A stretch of 64,000 nt of DNA. Source: Thuidium tamariscinum. Its lineage: Eukaryota; Streptophyta; Bryopsida; Hypnales; Thuidiaceae. The notes beneath the pieces were generated by a model. The model was not told the DNA's origin. It was given only the letters and a program-made list of their open reading frames with translations, and did no database searches. The translations under genes were made by a program, and so were the position numbers. The stretch spans positions 16,114,053 through 16,178,052 of the forward strand of contig OX344750.2 in NCBI GenBank assembly GCA_947034885.2, in the 5' to 3' direction. Shown piece after piece: positions 35,750 to 49,135 of this stretch. How positions within the stretch are numbered: the first letter of the stretch is position 1; every line of letters begins with the position of its first letter.

Positions 35750-38005
35750 TTATCTCTCCACCTTCAGTCTCTTTGCGGAAGCTTGTTCATGCTGAAGCTT
35801 GTTCCCTCCTTGTTCTTGATTGGCATCTGAGGCTCCCTGTGCCTGAGTGGTAGTTTCTGTCCCTGGAACTGGGTTGATCACAGGAACCACCGGTGCAGGA
35901 GGTGGAGGGGCGGGCGGTAACTGCAAGGTCGTTAATGTGATTTCAAGTAAGTCTATATGAACTCACTAAAAAGGATTGGAGAATCAGCAGCATGGCAGAG
36001 TAATTACGTTACTTAACGGCTCGGAAGATGCAAAGTTACCCTACTCGTTCGTCAAATTTATTTTTTAGTATAGAAAATTCGAAAATGAGCAAAATCTCAT
36101 AACCTTTAGGATGACCTTCTGAAAAATCACAACTCTGAAGTGGAGACAACAAACTAATTGCACTGCCTAGATATTTTCCAACAATCTACAAGTGGTTAAT
36201 TATTTTTTATGCATTTTTCATCCAGCGATGAAACTCTTAGAAATGATCAGATTAGCTTGATGAAAACCTTTCATCCAAATAATGAAATAAGTCGTCGCTA
36301 GAGTGATGAACCAGCCTCACTTTTACGATACGCTTTCTAACATCTCACAACCAATTAGGCCCGACGAAAACCATTGACGTACTGACTGACCCCCTGTTAC
36401 CAACAGCAACTCATCTCGTCCAATCAACAATTGGTTGGTCTTCAACTAAAAAGTCCGGTGTCAGCATGACTTGGCTAGATGTCTATGACCACTCCTCTTT
36501 GAATGCAAAGAGGATTGCCAGTTATAGTGGGCTAAAAACTCCTAATTAGAAATTGCATAAGAATTTCACACAGTGATCAAGACTTGACCTCAACAGATTT
36601 GGCTCTTGTACCCAAAGGTCTCTCCATGATCAGTCAAAACTCACAACATGGTAGCTAACTAGCCATACTTAATCATATGGATAATTTCAGTAATTTATTA
36701 AGGTTAAAGTTACCGATTTTCGTTTTAATGGTCGAGCATTGACTTATACAAGTTAGGGATGATGAACATAATAGATTCATTACCTTCCGCATGATACCGG
36801 CAAGAATTGAATCCACACGCATGACTTCCTTCACATCCACCACCTTCGTGGATGATTTCTTCAGATGCACATCAGCATCAGCCTCGCTTCCTGCCTTCCC
36901 ATTTTCAGTCTCCGTACCTGAGGAATCACCAACTCTCAGCCATTCTAAAAGACTTGACCGGCTTGTAAAATAAACGTTGAACAAGAATATGGTGGCAAAA
37001 CACAAGAGAATCAAGTTTTCACCTCCCGTAAGTCATTTCATTGAAAAATCATTCTGAAATTAGAGTTATTCCTATGTTCAACACTATTGCAGAGAAGTGA
37101 TTGAGTCCACCAATAAAGGCAGTATTCATTATATTCAGCCCTCCTCTTTCTCTAGAATTATGGTCGCCACCCCCAGCTCACATGCATTCAAGGATAACTC
37201 TACGGACAACCTACTAATAGACTCTCTCCAGCACATTAGAATGAGGATTACCATTCCCAATCTTTTCAAGCTTTGCAGACGCTAGCGCAAACGCGTTCGT
37301 GATATGATACAAAGACCGCACCTGCGCACGCCACATAAAACCTCCACATATTTACCACCTCAAGTCTAGAGTTCCAATGAGTCACCAACACCATTACAAT
37401 AACTGCCCTGTCACTGTCCATCACTCTCAGGAAAAAGAAAGACAGAACGGAACACCCTTGTTTCCGTAACTCATTTGAAGAAACTTACAACACGTGAACC
37501 GATGACGTTGTAAAGATGAGGAGCCTGGTAGATGGAACCATCCAGAACATAATACGCAGCTTGCGCCGAGACTTTTTCAGGACTCTCACGCTTCTGCTTG
37601 CGAATGACAAACAGGTGTGGCTCTTGTGCATCCTGCAATATGTATTCCATACCAGTCCTCTGCCTGCAAACAAATACAACATTCAATAAACTTCCAGGCC
37701 ACTCAAGCGATGCATGCGACGTGTGTGTGGCCTTCACATCTCAAATTGAAAGGATTCACACGCAATACGAGCAGAGAGATGGTCACGTACGAGAGATGGT
37801 TCATGTCCAAAGGATGAATAGACTCCATCCTGAGCTGCTCATTATTGCAAGTACGGTCGTAAAATGGAGACAAAGCAAAGTAGTCAAACACCAGGTTGCG
37901 ATCGAGAGGGTAAGCACTCAGCCACAGCTGGTCACGGAAGCTGATGCTCGTCATCTCCGTCCCCGGGACGGACTCTGCTGCTGCGGCTGCTGCTGTCACC
38001 GCCAT
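35750..38005 (-). CDS. MED6: Mediator complex subunit 6 (MED6), five exons
   Basis: Exons are 38005-37791, 37663-37489, 37321-37252, 36944-36784 and 35920-35750, with GT-AG introns and matching phases; total 792 nt, 263 aa. MED6 is a head-module subunit of Mediator, which links transcription factors to RNA polymerase II in the nucleus. An Ala-rich start is followed by [35 protein letters not shown] and [10 protein letters not shown] (exon 1), then [20 protein letters not shown] and [16 protein letters not shown] (exon 2), all signatures of the MED6 domain. [17 protein letters not shown] follows (exon 3). Then come an acidic linker, [16 protein letters not shown], and a Pro-rich tail ending KRLKVER. 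Length fits plant MED6 (about 250 aa). Exon 4 has an alternative in-phase acceptor at 36917 that would drop nine residues. The start is the first ATG in the open frame. Confidence 0.94.
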
Positions 38006-39300
38006 CGCTATAGCTGAAACCCTAATCTACTCCTTGGGGTTTGAAAAGCTCCCAATTGAGCTTGCAAATTGGAACTCCACAATGGCAATCTCGACGAAGA
38101 ACTCACAACTGCGACCAATTCTTCGGTTATGGCATGAAACCGAAATTCCAATTGCTGATAGAAAATAGACTCTCCCAAATACCCTCTCTCTCGTTGTCAA
38201 ATACCAGTCGTCGCAATGGAGATAACAATATCGGGTCTCGATCAATACTCCAGGTCTAGAAGCCTCGTATCTAACGAAACCAAATGGCAGCTTGTGGCGT
38301 ACAAGCGATTATCCTAATCCCGAATGCTCCAAACCATAATCAAGCGCACTAACTTGATTCCTTGCACTCAAAATTCACAGAAAGAATTGTTCCAAACACT
38401 CGAATCCCGACGACTTCAGACCAAACAAAACACCCGCAAGATCTAAATCAAACACAGAAACTCGATTCCTAATACTCAAAATTGAAATGGCAAACTATCC
38501 CGAATCGTTCAACCCCACCAACACATCCGCAACACCTTACTGAATCGCATCAACGAGTTTCCCTGCACTAAACTTTCACAGGTGAAAAATTCTCCCGATC
38601 ACACTGTCTAATCCCAATTACTTCGCCAAATCTCGACTCAACTAATACGAGAAAACCCTAAAATCAATCACATTAACACGGTTCCCGCTAATAAAATTTC
38701 ACAGAATAATTCTCCCGAATACTCTAACCCGATTACTTCGCCAAATCTCAACTCGACCACTTAAGAGCACGACCCAAATCACTCACATTAACTCGATTCC
38801 CAGTATCAAACTACCGCAGGAAGAATTCTTCCAAGCCCGAATACTTCGCCAAGTCTCCAATCCACCCAAGTATCGGCAAAACCTAAATCAGTCCCACAAA
38901 CATGATTCCCGTATCTAAAAATTCAGAAAGAGAATCGTCCCACTGTGGAGTTCAGTTGTGCGACTCGATTAAAAAACCTAATCATCAGCCCTACAGTAGG
39001 CTTAGCCTTTTTGAGGAGGGGCCCAAATTGGAAGTGGACGAAATGGCCACGAGGTTTCGAAGTCGTGGAAGACTTGGGAAGTGTGTGTGGGCTAGAGAGT
39101 TTTAGGGTTACGATACGATACGGAGTATGATAGCTGTATAGTTGAGACATCGTATATGTACGATGTGGGTACGTATTTCTTGGGAGCCACGTTCTACCGG
39201 GGAATTGGGGACTTTGTCGTAAAGAAGAAGAAGCGGCTACTCGAATGGGTTGAAAGTTGAGACTCCAAATAGATTGCTGAGGAAGATGAAAACACTCAAA
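38006..39300. promoter_or_regulatory. 5' flank of MED6 with a degenerate ~110-bp tandem repeat
   Basis: About six diverged units lie at 38340-38960. Each has a phrase like ACTCGATTCCC, then ACTAAAATTCACAG, AGAATTCTCCCGA, ATTACTTCGCCAAATCTC and AACCTAAATCA. The GATTCC marks fall near 38352, 38461, 38552, 38677, 38792 and 38900. Read on the MED6 strand they lie in its leader or promoter. AACCCTAA-like telo-box sequences occur at 38643 (ACCCTAA) and, in inverse, at 39105 (TTAGGGTT). These are common near plant housekeeping promoters, but the role here is inferred. Confidence 0.6.
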
Positions 39301-39339
39301 GTCTCAAACACATTAAAATAAGCAATTTAATGTAAATTT

Positions 39340-40310
39340 AATGTACACTAGTGTGCCCTGTGTCATTGCCACAATCAAATCCAAAATCCAAATAATTTAC
39401 CAATTTTATAATGCATGAAAATTTTGAAATTTAATAACTCTGACGCTATAGGTTCCAACACCATAAAACAAAGTCCGTGCACCCTTCCTTCGCAAGGGCT
39501 TTCAGACAGTATCAAGATCATGACCAAATTATAAGTAAAAGTAATTTTTTAATTTTTCAAACCCAAAAATATTCAAATATCTATAACTTTGACACCGTAG
39601 GTCAAAATGCCACGAACCCAAGTCTATGCACCCCTCCTTGTTGAGATCTTTTTGACAATACTAAGTACACAATGGTGAGACATATAGTCCAAGAGATCTC
39701 AATTTTTTATTTTTTTGGACCAATAATACTCAAAAATCCATAACTTTCACATGGTAGGTCAGAACACCATGAAACCAAGCCCATGCATCCCTCCTCACTA
39801 AGAGTTTTGTGATGATACTAAACATGGGACTAGAGGATACACAGTGTAGGAGATCTCAACGTGACAAACAAACAAAAGAAGAGAGAATATACCCAACTTC
39901 TTTAATGTATAGACTAGTGTGCTCTATATCATTGCCATAGTCAAAATCAAATAGAATTAATTTTAGAATGCATGAAAACTTCAAAATCCAATAACTCTCA
40001 CACCATAGGTTGGAACACCACGAAACAAAGTCTGTGCACCCCTCCTCGCCAAGGGCTTTCTGACGGTACCAAAATTGCAACCAAAATATATATTAAAATT
40101 ATCTTTTTATTTTTTGGAACAAAAAGTACTTCAAAAATCCATAACTTTCCCACCACAAGTTGGAATGCCACAAAACCGAGCCTGTGCACACCTCCACACC
40201 AAGAGCTTTCTGACGGTACAAAGCATGCAACTAGGGGATGCACAAGCTGGGAGATCTCAACGTGACAAACAAACAAACAAAATAAGAAAGAATACACCAA
40301 ACTTCCTTAA
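39340..40310. repeat. Degenerate tandem repeat around CCATAACTTT...GCACCCCTCC
   Basis: Five related units start near 39428, 39581, 39739, 39992 and 40139. Each carries (C)ATAACTYT, then an AGGTYGGAACACCA-like phrase, ACCAAGTCTGTGCACCC, CTCCTCGCCAAG and GGCTTTCTGACGGTAC, or a variant. A higher-order repeat of about 560 bp is also visible: TAATGTAnACTAGTGTGCYC occurs near 39333 and 39903. No coding potential. Confidence 0.7.
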
Positions 40311-40916
40311 TGTAGTGATATAGTGGAAAACAAGACAATCAACTAATGGCAATTGAATATAGTGACACTTTAGGGGATACTTTTAATAAAAGTCTATTGG
40401 TCAAGAGTAGATATTAGGATGGTTTGGGATATTTCTACCTTAATTTTTACATGTTTAATACATTTATGTGGCATTTTAAATAATATTCTTTGTTGTAATC
40501 ATTTACAATTTTAAAATGACATTGTAGTAAGAATACCTTAATCCACAAAGAACTAAAGCCTTTTATTTGCCAACAAACACTCAAAACTACCACTTCTACT
40601 ACAAAGAATAAAAAATTTGAAAATAATTATTTTTGGACATTTGACCAAACTATCTTACACTTAATTAGCATGAAAATGTGTGGAATAATTTTAAGAAATT
40701 TTGACCACATAGATTGCAAGATATCTGCATTTGAAGTGAAAAAATAAGTTTCTTTAAGCCATTGTGAGACTAGATTTTTTGACTTTGAACCTTCTTAACT
40801 AAAATTTTTTGCACTAAAAAGTTTTGAGATTTAAATCTTTATAGTGAGGAATTTATTTGAGGATCTAAGAAAAAAAATGAATTAAAAAAAAACTAATTTC
40901 ATTCTTGATAAAATTG

Positions 40917-43040
40917 TTAACTCCTCAAGGCCCAAGGCCTTTTCGGGTTTATAAACATCCTAACTTTTCAAGCCTTGTAAATGTACATGTCACTAAGGTA
41001 TGAAAATCTCAATCATACAATCTTGTAGTGTGCATGTTTTAGATGATGTGGAACAAATTTGGAGTCATTTGGTTATATAGATTGCAAGATTAAAATGTTT
41101 TTGTGTTGAAAAAAGATGCTCAAATTTCCCTAAAAACACATTTGGAGGTGAAATTTGATTTCTAAACTTACCCAAATGAAAAAACTTTAAACTATACAAA
41201 GCTTCTAAATCAACATACAAAACAAATTGGTGAAAAAAAATTTCATTCAATTGACTCATTGTGTTAGCAAAATGACTTTGAAATGTCAAAAAAATACTAA
41301 AAAAGGGTGTAGAAAACACATCTATGATTACACCTTGTTCTCCTAAAATGCTTCTCAATTGCTTATAACTTCTTGGATTGATATGAAATTTTAGCCACGC
41401 AAACAAGACTAGAATGTGCAACTTTTCTAACAAGAATGATTAGAAACGGACACCATGTGAGGAAGAAGAAAGAAGCTACCAAAGTATAGTGTAATCCAAG
41501 AATGTCTGATTTTGGGACTTTGATTTGCTCCCAAACATTCAAAATAACTTAGATTTCCATGAAAATTTGACCACAATAACTAGATTTCTAGAGAAACATA
41601 CCCCAACAAATTTTGATGAAAACAAAAATTGGATGAAGGAGATACAAGCAATCAAAGTTCCAACCATCAATTACAATTTGGTGAACTCAAATTGAACTTG
41701 TGAACTTTGATTGGCTCCTTAAAAAAATTTATTCCTTATATTGATTTGAAAATTTTACCACACAAACTAGATTAGTATGTGCAACTTTTCCAACAAGTTT
41801 GATTGAATTTAGACATTAGATGCAAAAGTAATAGCACTTTGAATTGGATTGCCAATTGTGTGAGGCAACTTTTGAGCCCCTTGGGTATTGAGGGTTTAAA
41901 TAGAAGTAGGTATGAGATAGAAGGAAAATCTAAATTACTAATTTTTTTAAGATGGAATTAAGATACACTATAGTAATCCTAATGGTGAGATTATTCTAGA
42001 AAAGAAGATAAATTATATGGAATTATTTTTTTGAAAAATTATAAAAAATGCATTCAAAAATGAATTGTATAAGTTATTTCTTCAAAAAAAAATACTTAGA
42101 TTACTTGAAAGAAAAGCCTATCCATAACTTTCACATAACTTATTCAAATGAAATGAACAAAATCTTTTCATGTTGACAAACTTTCCATGTTGACAAAAAT
42201 ATAATCTAGGAAAATACTCCCTCTATCCTACTAATAGCTTTTAAAAATCTTTTGTTGTAGAGATGAAGTCTATTTTCAATTATAGAGCCACCAATACATG
42301 AATTTAAGAATGGATGACCTATCCCTAAGTGAGTCTATGCAAAATCTTAAACTTAGGCACTACCAATTGGGTATCCAAAATCCATATAGAAAGTATAATT
42401 TTTTAGCACATTTTGTGAATGCTACTAATTCTATCTTTATTGATGATTTAAAAGGTAGTGGCAACAATGGAATTCTATATAAATATTGCCCAACATAAAT
42501 ATCCTCAATATAGAAATTTAATTTACTTTATGATTGAAGTTTCATATTACTAAAGTAATCACTAGATGTATTGTCCAAATACCATTGTCAAAAGGAAGGA
42601 ATTAGCACAAGGTGCTTCATATAGGCAAGGCCAAGTTAGCAAGGCTTGAGGAATGTTCCTAGATTATTTAAATAGCCCCAACAAAGTCATTCAATACAAC
42701 AAATACATACTTTATGGTCAAAATTAAGAAATAGATCTTTTTATAAGGACAAAAATTCTACTTGATTTGGAGGGTTTTAGTGGGATAGAAGAAGTATTTT
42801 TTGAAGAAAAATTCAAAATTTTGAATTTTTATTGTTTCCTAATATCCCTTGTATTGAACATGATTCAATAGAACTTTTATTTGCAGGCACTTATTTGGAA
42901 AAAAATATATTCCTATAAAGCTATTCAATTTTTTTATCTTTGAAAATAGTTTCAATAAATCATGATGTATATTGAGATTATAGGTACATGCTTGAAATCC
43001 CATTTTTTTTTCAAATGAAAAATGGTCCTTTAGGGGTTAA
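40917..43040. mobile_element. Possible TTAA-flanked element (~2.1 kb)
   Basis: The left edge TTAACTCCTCAAGGCCCAAGG resembles the left edge of the element at 50711. The right edge in inverse is TTAACCCCTAAAGGACC, as in the element at 14200. The interior has phrases seen in other members (ATCTTGTAGTGTG, CACATAACTTATTCAAATG). It may be a composite of two elements. No credible ORF. Confidence 0.45.
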
Positions 43041-44407
43041 AGGGAATTTAGACTTTAGACCAACAAGATTTTTATTTTTTCTATTTTTGATAGTTTAGAA
43101 AGAAATTTTTATTAGATCTTGAAGTTCTTACATAGGATGTATTTATATTAGAATTTTTATGAAGTTCTTACATAGGATGTATTTATATGTGAGTATGTAG
43201 TGATCTCCTTGTAGAGCTTGCTTGGAAGAGAATTTACTAGGAGAAAATACAAAAGGGTACTATTTATTATTTACTATGAATGAGAAAAAAATGAAAAAAT
43301 TTTAATTCATTTATTGAATTAGAAACACCTAGTTAAGAAAAAGGGGTTATGAATTCAAAATTAAATGTCCAACTATGAGTTAGGTTTTCACATTAGCCCC
43401 TAGATAATCCACAAGTAATGAACAAAAAATTCTCTGTTTCTTAAGATGGCTTGCTTCCTATAGATAGTGTTAGATACCTATTACAACCACAAATGTGCAT
43501 CTAGGAATATAAAGATGAAATTGGCAATCAAGCACCCAAAAGTCTTCACATGCCTTTGAGAAAGATCATTATAGTCTTTACACTCTATAGTCTACAGTAG
43601 TATAACAAATTCTATCAAAAATATTTTGTAGCATTCTATAGCAAATTATTTTTTAAATTAAAAAACTTAAATGTATGGATCATACTAGAAAGCTCCTCTA
43701 TTGCATTGGCAATTTGATTTGTTAGAGTAAAAGCAAAGGAATGACCTAAAACAAAAAATTTGAATTCTACTTAGCGTGGTTTATTGTAAATCCAATAGGT
43801 ATCATAGCAAAGGGCCATTTTCATATATTTATAGATCTAAAAACTTGGCTCTATATATTAAATAAATGAACATATCTAAGATTCTAAGATTTGATGCATT
43901 ATGGTCATTTGAAATTCTTTTATGGCTACCTAAAGTATATAAGGAAAGAAAGATCTTTAAATGGAAAAAAAATTCTACTCTTAGGAATGTAGGATTCCAA
44001 ATGGTATTCCCATTCTTGTATAATAATGCATGTTCCTTGACCAAAGTGCAACCTAAATTTGACAACCTATTTATTAGTCAATAATAACTTTCAAAGTTAC
44101 AATGTTTCTTAATTTGTGTAGTTCCTTGCTTGAGTCTTTGTATTAACTACCACACATTGTAATAAAAGATATTGTGGCACCAAATACAATGGTGTAGATT
44201 ACCATATGTGTCATTTCATTGAATCAGTTAAGACTTTCCTTTGCATACTCTTCAAAATTTTAGAATTTCACTAAAGTATGAGTATGATTGTATGATTGTA
44301 GAATATGATTGTAGCATTAATCAAGTTTTGATATTACACATAATGGTACCAAATAGAATATTTCATAACTATAGCAAATTTCGTTAAAATGAAAGTATTC
44401 CATTAGT
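43041..44407. other. AT-rich intergenic DNA
   Basis: No gene. A direct repeat is seen at 43126-43190: GAAGTTCTTACATAGGATGT appears twice, about 35 bp apart. Confidence 0.45.
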
Positions 44408-44990
44408 TTAACCCTTTAAGGACCAGTCAACCACTTTTGGGTTGATTTTTGCACTTTTTGTCTATTATTAATTATAGAACATCACATTTCTAAAAACTTA
44501 GAGAACAACGCAATTAGAGTGTCTTTGAATGCTTGTAACAAAGCCATTTTCAAAGAAATGCGTGCAAAAATGCATTAGCTACACTTGTCCGAACTTAAAT
44601 TGCTTGGCCCATCATATGTGAAATATTGCAAAACAATATATAATGAATGTAAAAGATGACTACTTATATGTATGAAAGAACTAATTGGAAGGTTTAGGAT
44701 CAATTTTTGGAGCATTTAGTGAAATTTATGCCCAATTGTGGCAAACCCTATTTAGCACCATTTCCAAAGGCTATTTGCAACACATTAATCTTTGAAAATT
44801 AATTACGAAGATGTGAACCATTGGATCGCTTCCATTTTTTGTTTGATTCAAGGATTTATTCTATAGAACCAATTCATACTATTTGATTTAGAATTGCATT
44901 CATAGAATGGTCACAAAATGGAAATTTTCAAGAATTGTGTAAAGAAATTGCGTCCACCTTCCAAATCAACCACGAGCCTTAAAGGGTTAA
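44408..44990. mobile_element. TTAA-flanked element, second subfamily (583 bp)
   Basis: The left end is TTAACCCTTTAAGGACCAGTC. The right end in inverse is TTAACCCTTTAAGGCTCGTGG, so about 14 bases pair. Just inside the ends, GTCAACCACTTTTGGGTTGATT at the left echoes CAAATCAACCACGAG at the right. The element at 51965-52858 shares these ends. Only short frames occur inside. Confidence 0.65.
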
Positions 44991-47230
44991 CACTTTTCAC
45001 AGTTCAAACCGCGCAATTTGAAATCTGTATATGTCATAGATTTGGGATATCTCTATATATCTTGGATGTCTAGAAATCTACACTAGTCCTAGATGTCAAT
45101 TTTCAATTCAAATTGTGTAATTTGAAAAATGGCATATGGAATATTGCCATTTTAATGAAATTCACAATAATTCCAAACAATCTTTATTTTGCATATAATC
45201 TTTAACATGTTTTTTTAAACTATATTCTTAGCCCCATTCTTAGTATAGTCTTTATTAAAATCCTTATAATATAGAAAGCTACAAAATTAAAACCATTGAA
45301 TTGTGCCATTAGCCTAGCCTCCTTCTAATAGAAAATATAGTGGCAACCAATAGAATGATGTTTAATCTCCTCATGTTTCTTTTTCAATAAATTATGGATG
45401 CACTCTTTGTTGTAGTCATAGAAATTTGAAAACTTTACAATATTAGCAATGCCTCATTGTGACTATAAACAAGCTATAATTGTAAACATAGTTACACCAA
45501 ACAAGACGTTGTCAAGAATGTTGTAAACTTTGAATAAAATGATGTATAATCTCCACATGTCATTTCTTGTGAAACTCCTATATAGTACATTCTTTACAAT
45601 AGTCTTTTCTATTTGAGAATCCCTCTATAATAAATGCATCTTTAGTGGGTTCATAATTGAAGTGTATACTAGCAATATTGGTGCGATGAAGATTGCAAGC
45701 TCATTCACCAGTATTGGAGCCCAATGTCACTAGTCTCCATATTCTCAAGGCCTTACCACATTCTTGACGTGGACTAGCAATTTGACATTCTTAAACAAGA
45801 CATTTGAATATCTTTTGTAGCAACCAAATTTTTTGAGATTTTCTTGACCATTAAAGCAAAGGTTGTAACTTTTATGATGGTTAGGGGATCCAAAGAGTTC
45901 TTAAGTGTTTCCAAGCACCACTAGATATACTCAAGCACAAAATATAATTATAAATTCTTTGTTTATTTTGGCATTGGATCTTAATACTCATAACATCAAC
46001 TTCAATTTTGGAGGGATTGAATGGTGGATTCTAATGAAAGACTTGAATCCCAAACTTCCATTGTAGATTCTCCACAAGATATCTATTTGAAATAATAATT
46101 TGATTGTGAGACAAAACATGATGACAATAAATAACATGTTATTTACTTTAAATAGAATGTTGTAAATCCAATTCTTTTTTTAATGAATTCCTAGTAAGTT
46201 CTTTGTAATAATCTTTCCAAATTTTGAATGCCATTAAAGTGGGAATATACAATTGCAATGTTAATGAATCTAGTTGTGATACAAAAAATGATGGAACCAA
46301 AAATAGAATCACTATGAAAAAACTTGTAGATGAATTACAATTAGGTCATGATTGCAGCAGAATTGCTAAATTGCAATGAAAAAGCATTTTTGATGTCTTA
46401 CTACTAAGCCATCAAACATCAAATTGTTGATAATAGTTGTAATAGCTTTATCCTAGTATCACATTACAATTATATTAATCTATAAATGTATGGATATCAT
46501 TTTTTCATTTTGAACTTATAACTAGATTAGACGACTTCCTAAACATATTTTCAGTTCAAAATTGTGAGTGATGATTTCTTCTCTATAAATTATATGATTT
46601 ATTTCCTTCTCCACAACATTTTAATAATTGTAATTATTTCTATTCCAATACATAAAGAGGCTACTTCTTTTGGTCATCAAGGCATTATAAATAAAACATA
46701 GAAAATTTATTATTCAAATAGGTAGACTACAACAACCCATTTTAGCAAGATTTAGTTAGATTCAATAATTAGTGAATTTCAAGTCTCATGTTACATGATG
46801 TCAAAGAAATTACTACCAATCATTAGATGAGACATGTTTCATTTTGGTAAGAATGATTAACTTGTTATTATGAAGTTTGACCAACTTACACACAAGATAT
46901 TGTTTTTGGCTTTTTGCCCTCATACTACCACTTCAATATGAGTCTTCCTAAGATCAATTTGATTTGAGTTTCTTAACTCATGATTATTATAAGTTTTAAA
47001 AAATGAATTGGAATTTGGAAAGACTTCAAATATTGTATATTTAAAGGGTCTTTTTGTAGTTATAATGCTTTCAATCTTGGATGCTTGTAATAGCGGGGGT
47101 GAAGATGTGGTGCATGAAAAACAAATAAATAAATGAATACATAAATGCATTAAAAAAAAATCTTTGATAAATAAATAAAATATCATTTTTAAAATAATTA
47201 ACCATGATTGAAACAAAATTCCTAGTTCAA
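44991..47230. other. AT-rich intergenic DNA
   Basis: No gene, RNA or bounded element could be supported. Short open frames have no family resemblance. Confidence 0.45.
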
Positions 47231-47581
47231 CATAAGAGGATTTTTGGGCCCCCAGGAGACCATTTCAGGGGTGTTCCCCGAAATTGTTCCCACTGCTGCA
47301 GACCAACCCCCTATTGGTCTGAATTTTTGAATTTTGAAAAAAAAAATTAATTTTTTTTCCAAAATGTACTAAAGAGCAAAAGAATGATTTAAAAAAATAA
47401 TTTTTTTTTCAAATTTTTAAAAAAAAAAAACTTAATATTTAATTAAAATTAATTTAAAAAAATAGTATTTTCTGATGTGGCAATTGCTTGACCACATCAA
47501 CATCGCGTTCCCAGAGTTCCCAATGCATTCCCAACGTTTGGTAACTCGCAATCTCATAAAGCAGCTAGAAATCCTCTTATG
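47231..47581. mobile_element. CATAAGAGG-family MITE, copy 3 (inverse orientation)
   Basis: It starts CATAAGAGGATTTTTGGGCC and ends CTAGAAATCCTCTTATG. Internal blocks are those of copy 2 in inverse: GGTGTTCCCCGAAATTGTTC, CTGCTGCAGACCAACCCCC, an A/T core, ATCGCGTTCCCAGAGTTCCC and GTTTGGTAACTCGCAATCTC. Confidence 0.8.
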
Positions 47582-48837
47582 ACTAAAAGAATTTTTTAAA
47601 ATTTAATAATATTCAATTTATTTTATTTTTAAAAAATAGACTTTAAATTTAGAAATAAATATAAATTAGTAAAATAGAAGATTACTATTGAAGATTATTG
47701 TTTGTATGAAATGAAAATACAAATTGTGAAAAGTTCTATATACCTTGCTAAATAATATCATAAGATTTTGTCAAATGCATTAGTAGTGAATGTATATATA
47801 GTAAATATGCATTAATATCTTGTAGGTTTAATTATCATTCCATCGCTTCTTAAAATGTGCATGTACAATTTTGTGTACCCATTCAACCTTTAAAGAAAAT
47901 GGCTACTTTCAAGTTATAATAGTTTACAGCTTCTATTATGACTTGTGAGATAATATTTTCTATATATTGTTTTTAAGGTGTGCTTAAACTAGTAGCTTGG
48001 TGATTGGTCAAATGCTCCTTTTTTCATAATAAATAATATTATAAAACTTATGTCAAATGCATCAATAGCAAATGTATACATTGCAACTATACATCATTAT
48101 CTTGTCGGTTTAATTATTTTTCATCACTTATAGAAACATGAGTTTACAATTTTTGTATTCATTCAACCTTTAAATAGAAAGGCTCCTTTCAAAGTGCAAT
48201 AGTTGTCTACTTCCATTGTGACTCATGAGATTATTTTTTCTACACAGATATCATTAGGCACCAATCTTTGGGAGGATCACTTATTGCATTTTGGAAACAA
48301 CGTGCGGCCAAATACATAGATAAAGTTTTATTCATTTCATGTAATTTTTATTAAAAAAACTTTCAAATAAATTAGAGGCCATTGAAAACAAAAAATTAAC
48401 TCTAAATAATTTAGGTTTAGGATAAAATCTAGGTCATTAGTATTTTGTACATCTAATTTAGTGTTTGATCTTTTGAATCTTCTAAATTGTATAGAGTAGA
48501 ATTTGTACATACATTTGGGTGAACAATTGGGCCCGAGGTGCAATGGATGACAAATCGTCTATTTAATCAAAATTGTAGATGATGTTGAGTACTTTGTTAG
48601 TACTTGGTTTTTTATTTTTCCATTCCCATTGAATTCTCTTAGTAGTGCATTGTGTTTTCTAAAATGCAAAGGACAATTATTTAAAAAGCAATGCTTTTGG
48701 TACTTTTGAATTTTGTTTAGTTTTTCTGTGCATTGTCTTATGTTTATTGATAATGTTGATTTGATTTCTAGTCTTCTCAAATTGTATTTAGTTCTTTTCA
48801 TGTAAAGTAGGAGGCTCAGACTCTAAATGGGCATTAA

Positions 48838-49135
48838 AAGCTAATATGATTGGGAGGTATATTTTTCTTTCTTCAATGTTAAGGTATCAACTTTGCACAT
48901 TTTAGGAGGTGGTTGCTTTTGATGACTACAAACAACAACTTTTTTTTACTACAAAATTTTGTAACTAATCTCAAAAAGCTTCAAAAAAATATTCATGAAA
49001 GGACTTGTGTTAAATGCCTATTCCATTTGTTTTTCAAGGAGAATTGATTGAAAAATGTTTTAAGGTATTTCACCTCTCAAAAATCCAATTCTAACCCTTA
49101 AATGGTTAATTTATCGACCTCCTACCTTATTGTTT
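48838..49135. repeat. Dispersed repeat, copy 2 of 3
   Basis: Same block order as 34380-34710 and 52385-52685: TTCTTTCTTCAATGTTAAGG, CACATTTTAGGAGG, GTTGCTTTTGATGACTACA, CAAAAAGCTTCAAAAAAAT and CGACCTCCTACCTTATTG. Confidence 0.6.
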
